From assembly GCA_947598455.1 (NCBI GenBank), contig CANQFI010000036.1, forward strand, positions 1 through 14,123: 14,123 nt of DNA, read 5' to 3'. Below are positions 8,966 to 14,123 of this stretch, in pieces. Made by a program: the position numbers and the translations under genes. Each line of letters begins with the position of its first letter. Positions within the stretch are counted from its first letter, which is position 1. Under the pieces are notes generated by a model, which was given only the letters and a program-made list of their open reading frames with translations, had not been told where the DNA came from and did not search any database. The stretch is from an uncultured Bacilli bacterium (lineage in GTDB: Bacteria > Bacillota_I > Bacilli_A > RF39 > UBA660).

Positions 8966-8974
8966 ATTCTAACA
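8966..8974 (-). promoter_or_regulatory. Possible extended -10 promoter of gene B
   Basis: On the minus strand TGT directly precedes TAGAAT (8971-8966), an extended -10 element with five of six consensus bases. No good -35 lies 16-18 bases upstream. The leader would be about 75 bases and contains AT-rich runs including an A7 tract. Other AT-rich -10-like strings lie closer to the gene, so the call is tentative. Confidence 0.35.
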
Positions 8975-9040
8975 TAAACACAATACCTTGAAAATATGTT
9001 TTTATTAAATTTGATACTAACTTTACTAGTCAAATTACAA

Positions 9041-9068
9041 AGAAAAAAAGACTATTCAAATAGTCTTT
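9041..9068 (-). terminator. Intrinsic terminator after gene A
   Basis: On the minus strand a perfect 9-bp stem (AAAGACTAT / ATAGTCTTT, arms 9060-9068 and 9047-9055) with a 4-base loop runs straight into TTTTCT. The upstream arm overlaps two bases of the TAA stop codon (9067-9069). It should end gene A transcripts and separate them from gene B. Confidence 0.85.
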
Positions 9069-12000
9069 ATTTTCTTTTAATTAAAAGATACACTAAAGCT
9101 CCTAAAATAATAGCAGAAACAGTAATTACACCTATAACAATACCTTTATTAGATGTTTCTTTTTCTTCCTTATTATCTACATTTTTTTCTTTTTCATCTT
9201 CTTGTTCATTAGTTTCATTTTGTTTACTTTCAGATTCTTGATTATCATTATCTTGAGAATCCACTTCTTTTTCTTCCGTAGTTTTATTTTCTTCAGTATT
9301 ATTATCAGGTTCTAAAGTTGTTTCTTTATTTACTAAACTATTATCTTCTTTATTTGTAGTTTCTGATTCTGTAGGTACTACTTGTGGAGTTGCTTCACTT
9401 GGTGTACTTGAATTATTTTCTGACTCACTTGGTGTATCTGGTATAGGATTACTTTGTTCTGAAGCATCTTGTTTAGGTTCCACTACTTCACGTGTTTTAT
9501 TACTATTCTTAACAACTTTAATACTCATCTTATAAGCTTCATGATTTTCATCACCGGCAAAAAGAATATTTAAAGTATTTTCTCCTTCATGAAGAACAAT
9601 ATCCTCATCTTCCCATGACCAACCTTGTGGTAAAGTAACATCACTTAACGATGTAACATCAGGTGAAATTTCAATAACTTCACTTGGTAATACACTAGGT
9701 ACTTTAGCTTTTTGAATTATAAATTCTTGACTTTGTTCACCTTTATATAATAAACCAATACCTTTAATAATAACCATTGCTGTACCAGCTAATTGATTAT
9801 TAATATACTCAATAACATAATCTTTATCTAAAGTTAAAACATGATCATTTTCATCTTTTACAACTACTTCCGGTTTTATTTCTGAACCATTATATGTTAA
9901 AACATCATCAATTATTTGAATAATAAACTTTTCTGGATTAGATATATCAATTTTTTCATTACTAGTTGAATCATATAAAGTAAATTCTACTTTAAAATCT
10001 ACAGCATTATTATCACTATCTGTAACTGTAAAAGTTATATGATAAGTTCCAACTTTATCCCATGTTTCTGGCCAATCAGATAATTCCTCATTAATCGTAA
10101 TAGTTGTTTCCTTATAATCATTAACATCTTTATCATCTTCTTCATCAGTTACCTTAAGAAGACTTTTAAAGTATTCTTTATCTTTAATATTATTTGAATC
10201 AGAAATATCAAATATAAGTTTATCTGTCGTATTTAATTCTACTTTTGGACGATTACCATTTAACATTGTAACTGTTACATAAACTTGATTAGTTTCATAA
10301 TTATTAGCCATTTCATCTGACCAATCATCACCATAATATTCAGCAATTGCTGTTACTGGTACTCCTGGTTGTAAGACAATATCCATTCCTGAAGGATGCC
10401 ATCCCCAACCATCAGGTAATGGAACATATAATAAGTAAGGCACTGATTCTCCAAAATCATTTAACTCTCCTCTTTCTACAACCATATCCTTAGGAGGAGC
10501 TGTTGGAGGATGAGGAGCTTTTTGAATATCAAATTCAAAAGTTCTTCGACCTATATAAGCACCTTTTCCTTTAATAGTTATTTTACCTTTACCAGCATTA
10601 ACATTATCTGAATATTCAATTGTATAATCTTCATCTTTAATTAATGTTTTATCTCCATGTTTAACTGTTACATCTGGCATTTTAGGTGTTCCATCATAAA
10701 CAAAACCATTAGAAATATAATTAACTGATAACTCTTCTACAGAAGTTCTAGTTGTCGTATTTTCAAAAATATTAATCATCGCTGCCGAAGCAAAACTACC
10801 CACTGATTCTAAAGCTGTTAATCTTATATATTTAGCTAAAGTCGGCTTTTGTAAAATATAAGTTTTAGTTGATTTATCAGCATTCCACTTAATATTATCA
10901 TCTACTAATTCCCAATTTTGACCATCTAAACTAACTTCTAATTTAACTTTTGTAAAAATACCATTAGTTCCTGAATCTTGTCTAGGCATATATTCAATTT
11001 TAGATAAATCAATAGGATCTTCATCTGTAACTTCTATTTTAATCCATCTTGCTGTATCAGCACCACTCCAATAATTATGCCAATAAGTATACTTATTACC
11101 ATCAATAGCTCTGGCAGCTGCTTCAGATGAACTATTTTGTTGTGAAGAAGCTTCTACTTTTAATCTTGATATAGGTACATAAACTTTTGTTTTATCAGCA
11201 TCTGGAGAAGCATCAAAAACAAATGGTATAGCTTCACTAGGTAAATAAGTATCATGAGCACCATCACGTACTAAAACCGTTTTAATTCCACTTAAATCTG
11301 GTTCTTGAGTACTAAATTTAACCCACTCTGAAACTTCTTCACCATCCATTTTCCATTCCATAGAATCGCTAATTCCAAATACTTTATTTTCTAAATCATT
11401 AGCATATAAGTTTTTAGGAGTAGTTCCCTCTTCAATATTAATTATTGTAATACTATCACTAGTTGGAGAAAAATCATTATCACCAATAATATGAACAACA
11501 ATATCTTTATCTGCAGAAATTTGATCTATAACACTTGTTAAATCAGCAGTCGTACCTGTTGTTACTTGCGTCCAATTAGCATAAGCTTGCTCCGTAACTG
11601 GATCATAACTATAATCCAAAGCATATTCAAATGGTTGTTCAGTAGCTAAAACTATTTTATTAGCATTTTCACCACTAAATGAGAATTTAACAGTTTCTTC
11701 TTTATTACCATTTAAATATTGAGCTACTTGCCTTACAGCTTGTCCTTGTTTATAAACTGTACTATCATTTGGAACTTTTTCTAAATCATTTAATATTTTA
11801 TCAAAAGCACTACTAACTATCGTTTTATCACGATTATCTAATTTTTCATTAATTAACTTCAACATATCATTCATAGCTAGTGGATATGCCTTTAAATTAG
11901 CCATAATTTCATAACTTAATTGTTTATAATCACTAGAATTTTTCTTATTATTTTTTAAGTAACTTTGAATTAAACCATACCAACCATCTAAATTAAAGTT

Positions 12001-13956
12001 TTGAATAGCTGCTATGTTTTTTTCATTAACATTAAACCTACTATCAGTAACACCAACTATTTCACGATAAATTTTCTCTTGTTTTTCATAATCTTCTTCA
12101 TAAATATCAGCAATTAATTTATATTCTAAAGATTTAACATAGTTATCAAAATCATCTATTGCTGCTTGAGCTAAAATAACATAACTAGCATTATAATCAG
12201 ATGAATATGGTAAAGTAGTTGTTCCCCAGTTAAGAGGAAGTCTTTCACCTTTTTCAGTACCACTTGATTTAGCCCAACCATGAACATCATTACCAATACC
12301 CCAAGTAGTAGTAAATGTTCCATCATCATTCTTTTTCTTTGTTTGAACTAAATAAGCCGCATGGGCAGGTTGTCTTGTAACAGCTGCTACTTGACCATAT
12401 GAGTTATTAAGGTTTTCACCTGTTTTAGATAAAGCTCCACAAACTCCATCTTCTTCCCATACAACCCATAATCTTGGTTGTGTATTAGTATCACTTTTTA
12501 TCCCCCATTCTTCGGTATGATAAAGATCATTACATACTGCTCCACGACCATAGCCTTTATTACCAGGTGTATTAATATCTGGTGAACAATAATTAGAATT
12601 ATCTTTATAATAGTTTTCATCAGTATAAGCCCATTTAAAACTATCATTATACCAAATATAAGTATATGGATCCATACTATTTTTTGGCTTTTCACCATCA
12701 CCTCTATATTTGGTCTTTTCAAAGTTAGCACTTGTATACCAATTTAACCAAGGTATTTCTTCATCACTTAAACGAGCATCAACTACCCAACGCATTTCTT
12801 CAACTGTTAATGATTCAAAAACATCAACATTAAATGTTTGATCATAAGTCATAGCTAAACCACTATTTAAATATAGTTTTTTAAATGAATCATAACGTTT
12901 AACTGGATCAGATACTACTAATGTATTACCCTCTCCACTCGTCCAGAAAGCAATAGTACCCGAATGTGTTAATGAAATAGCCATCATCATTTTTAAGAAT
13001 GTTTCACGTTTCTTTTCATCAGGATTTTCTAAATCATCTTTATATTGTTTATAAAGTTTGGTTAAAACATTAAATGAATTAATATAATTACCTAGTGGTT
13101 CACCACCTGTAATATAAGTTTTTAAAGCTTTCTTATCAGTAAATAACCAATGTAGTACTTCTTCTTTTTCTTTATCACTTACTGCATAAGCTTGTATTAT
13201 TTGATATCCAACACGTTTAACTAAAGTTCTTTGTAATAATTTAAGTTCTAAATCTTCATCTTCTACAATTTCTTCTTCATCATAACCCTTTAATTCATCA
13301 TCATATTCTTTTAAAGTCTTAATCCAATCAACTGAAGAATTTATATTAGGTTTATATGTATGACTATTAAAAATCATTGCATTAGCGTATACTGCATGAT
13401 CAGAACTATTATTACCATTAGCATAAGCATATAATTTTAAATAACGATATTCTCCTATAGGTAATTCAACTTTAACAGCATCACTAGTTCCCTTTAAAGT
13501 ATTAATTGTTTTTAAAGTTTTATAATCTTGATTATCAGTTGAACCATAAATAGTAAAGGCAACTCCATCACCATTTGATCCAGCATAAGTATCTACTCCA
13601 ACATAAGCTGCAAACGTATCAAATCCTTTATCTTTATAATCTTTTAAATCAAAAATCAAAGTACTTGTCGCATGAGCAAAAATACCATTAATAAAATAAG
13701 TCTGTTCACCATCTATATTAACAGATATTAGATTTCCTGGTTCATTTTGATTAACCTTAAGTGCTCTAACATCTTTCCAACTACTTTCTTTTTTTAATAA
13801 GACACTCTCATCATTCCATAAATCAGATAAGTAAACATAACTTTCACTTGCCTCTGCATTCGCTACAATAGCTATATTAACAAATGGTTCCAAAAAAGAA
13901 CAACATAAAGCAAATACTAATAATATATTTATAAATTTTTCTAAAACTTTCTTCAT
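9067..13956 (-). CDS. Giant surface protein A: NPCBM + candidate transglutaminase-like module + discoidin + Ig-like domains, C-terminal membrane anchor
   Basis: This gene encodes 1629 residues when started at the ATG at 13956. That start follows a GGGGTGGG Shine-Dalgarno site by 5 bases and gives a clean MKK signal peptide; a TTG five codons upstream overlaps the ribosome site and is unlikely. Modules seen: signal peptide to about residue 34 (ANA/E cleavage); NPCBM-like carbohydrate-binding domain about 42-197 (GIFAHATST at 91, YVGVD at 118); a central module about 210-600 with EEDGVCG (Cys506), QPAHAA (His532) and WGIGN (Asn556), resembling transglutaminase/papain-type cores; a helical stretch to about 750; F5/8 type C domain about 925-1064; Ig-like modules to 1483; a Ser/Thr/Glu-rich stalk; one membrane helix about 1605-1626 and an IKRK tail. 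There is no LPXTG. It is a paralogue of the next gene. Inferred role: extracellular enzyme or adhesin acting on glycosylated targets. Domain calls are by eye, and catalytic activity is unproven. Confidence 0.95.
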   Translation of the reverse strand: MKKVLEKFINILLVFALCCSFLEPFVNIAIVANAEASESYVYLSDLWNDESVLLKKESSWKDVRALKVNQNEPGNLISVNIDGEQTYFINGIFAHATSTLIFDLKDYKDKGFDTFAAYVGVDTYAGSNGDGVAFTIYGSTDNQDYKTLKTINTLKGTSDAVKVELPIGEYRYLKLYAYANGNNSSDHAVYANAMIFNSHTYKPNINSSVDWIKTLKEYDDELKGYDEEEIVEDEDLELKLLQRTLVKRVGYQIIQAYAVSDKEKEEVLHWLFTDKKALKTYITGGEPLGNYINSFNVLTKLYKQYKDDLENPDEKKRETFLKMMMAISLTHSGTIAFWTSGEGNTLVVSDPVKRYDSFKKLYLNSGLAMTYDQTFNVDVFESLTVEEMRWVVDARLSDEEIPWLNWYTSANFEKTKYRGDGEKPKNSMDPYTYIWYNDSFKWAYTDENYYKDNSNYCSPDINTPGNKGYGRGAVCNDLYHTEEWGIKSDTNTQPRLWVVWEEDGVCGALSKTGENLNNSYGQVAAVTRQPAHAAYLVQTKKKNDDGTFTTTWGIGNDVHGWAKSSGTEKGERLPLNWGTTTLPYSSDYNASYVILAQAAIDDFDNYVKSLEYKLIADIYEEDYEKQEKIYREIVGVTDSRFNVNEKNIAAIQNFNLDGWYGLIQSYLKNNKKNSSDYKQLSYEIMANLKAYPLAMNDMLKLINEKLDNRDKTIVSSAFDKILNDLEKVPNDSTVYKQGQAVRQVAQYLNGNKEETVKFSFSGENANKIVLATEQPFEYALDYSYDPVTEQAYANWTQVTTGTTADLTSVIDQISADKDIVVHIIGDNDFSPTSDSITIINIEEGTTPKNLYANDLENKVFGISDSMEWKMDGEEVSEWVKFSTQEPDLSGIKTVLVRDGAHDTYLPSEAIPFVFDASPDADKTKVYVPISRLKVEASSQQNSSSEAAARAIDGNKYTYWHNYWSGADTARWIKIEVTDEDPIDLSKIEYMPRQDSGTNGIFTKVKLEVSLDGQNWELVDDNIKWNADKSTKTYILQKPTLAKYIRLTALESVGSFASAAMINIFENTTTRTSVEELSVNYISNGFVYDGTPKMPDVTVKHGDKTLIKDEDYTIEYSDNVNAGKGKITIKGKGAYIGRRTFEFDIQKAPHPPTAPPKDMVVERGELNDFGESVPYLLYVPLPDGWGWHPSGMDIVLQPGVPVTAIAEYYGDDWSDEMANNYETNQVYVTVTMLNGNRPKVELNTTDKLIFDISDSNNIKDKEYFKSLLKVTDEEDDKDVNDYKETTITINEELSDWPETWDKVGTYHITFTVTDSDNNAVDFKVEFTLYDSTSNEKIDISNPEKFIIQIIDDVLTYNGSEIKPEVVVKDENDHVLTLDKDYVIEYINNQLAGTAMVIIKGIGLLYKGEQSQEFIIQKAKVPSVLPSEVIEISPDVTSLSDVTLPQGWSWEDEDIVLHEGENTLNILFAGDENHEAYKMSIKVVKNSNKTREVVEPKQDASEQSNPIPDTPSESENNSSTPSEATPQVVPTESETTNKEDNSLVNKETTLEPDNNTEENKTTEEKEVDSQDNDNQESESKQNETNEQEDEKEKNVDNKEEKETSNKGIVIGVITVSAIILGALVYLLIKRK
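9359..9411. repeat. Stalk-coding segment nearly identical to one in gene B (copy 2)
   Basis: This is the partner of the segment at 4388-4440, with 47 of 53 bases the same. It encodes the matching part of the stalk in protein A (STPSEATPQVVPTESE region). Confidence 0.8.
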
Positions 13957-13961
13957 AACTA

Positions 13962-13969
13962 CCCACCCC
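13962..13969 (-). promoter_or_regulatory. Ribosome binding site that decides the start of gene A
   Basis: GGGGTGGG lies 5 bases before the ATG at 13956. It overlaps the region just after an in-frame TTG at 13971, so that TTG cannot be served by it. The ATG also gives an MKK-type signal peptide like that of gene B, which settles the choice. Confidence 0.8.
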
Positions 13970-14027
13970 AATTTAATGTAAATTAGTCTATCATACTCTT
14001 ATATATGACACAAATTTATCTACTTTA

Positions 14028-14056
14028 TTTATAATATAATTTTAGTACATTAACAA
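14028..14056 (-). promoter_or_regulatory. Predicted sigma-A promoter of gene A
   Basis: On the minus strand, TTGTTA (14056-14051) and TATAAA (14033-14028) are separated by exactly 17 bases. Transcription would start near 14021 and leave a leader of about 65 bases before the ATG at 13956. The region is so AT-rich that chance matches are common. A second -10-like TATGAT lies nearer the gene but lacks a matching -35. Confidence 0.5.
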
Positions 14057-14123
14057 CATAATTAAACTTTAAAAGAATCAATTTTACAACAAATTTACTA
14101 TCATAATATTTTATGTTTTTTTT

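Noticed and set aside
8996..9241. 81-residue open frame on the plus strand
   Set aside because: It runs opposite the end of gene A and its terminator. The Ser/Phe-rich product is the complement of the Glu/Lys-rich stalk.
12498..12731. 77-residue open frame on the minus strand
   Set aside because: It is an alternative frame inside gene A, covering the well-conserved central module.
4018..13956. Peptidase M60 or other zinc metalloprotease in A or B, because NPCBM domains often accompany M60
   Set aside because: No HExxH motif is present in either protein; NHERY and NHEAY lack the second His.
13957..13971. TTG start five codons upstream for gene A
   Set aside because: The ribosome site lies between this TTG and the ATG, and the ATG gives the expected signal peptide.
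14106..14123. Small hairpin followed by a T-run on the plus strand at the right edge
   Set aside because: The stem is only about 5 A/T-rich pairs and the window ends there; too weak to call a terminator.

Overview
The window is very AT-rich and holds almost nothing but three very large surface-protein genes, all on the minus strand and therefore read from right to left. Low GC, TAA stops, Gram-positive-style Shine-Dalgarno sites, U-tailed hairpin terminators and tryptophan written as TGG (TGA is not read as sense) point to a low-GC Bacillota/Bacilli-type organism. The glycan-binding surface modules suggest a host- or gut-associated, probably uncultured lineage. No phage, insertion sequence, tRNA, rRNA or CRISPR signal was seen. 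The species cannot be fixed from this window.

Layout, in transcription order. (1) 13956-9067: a 1629-residue secreted, membrane-anchored protein (called A). (2) 8880-4018: a 1620-residue paralogue (B) with the same module order. (3) 3904 to beyond base 1: the N-terminal 1301 residues of a third giant surface protein (C), cut by the window edge. Short intergenic gaps (about 185 and 113 bases) carry a terminator for the upstream gene and a promoter candidate plus Shine-Dalgarno site for the next, so each gene looks like its own transcription unit.

A and B share this order: signal peptide, NPCBM-type carbohydrate-binding domain, a large central module with Cys and His motifs like those of transglutaminase/papain-type folds, a helical region, an F5/8 type C (discoidin) domain, Ig-like modules, a Ser/Thr/Glu-rich stalk, and one C-terminal membrane helix with a short basic tail and no LPXTG motif. 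C has a signal peptide, a cohesin-like domain, a two-helix membrane hairpin, two dockerin-type calcium loops and four long Ig-like repeat units. This resembles the N-terminal half of streptococcal M26 (IgA1 protease / ZmpA-ZmpB-ZmpC) surface proteases; any catalytic domain would lie outside the window.

Inference: the locus encodes a cell-surface set acting on host or dietary glycoproteins. A and B would dock on sugars and present a candidate thiol enzyme; C may be a surface protease or scaffold. No activity is proven by the sequence, and the third catalytic residue in A/B is uncertain.
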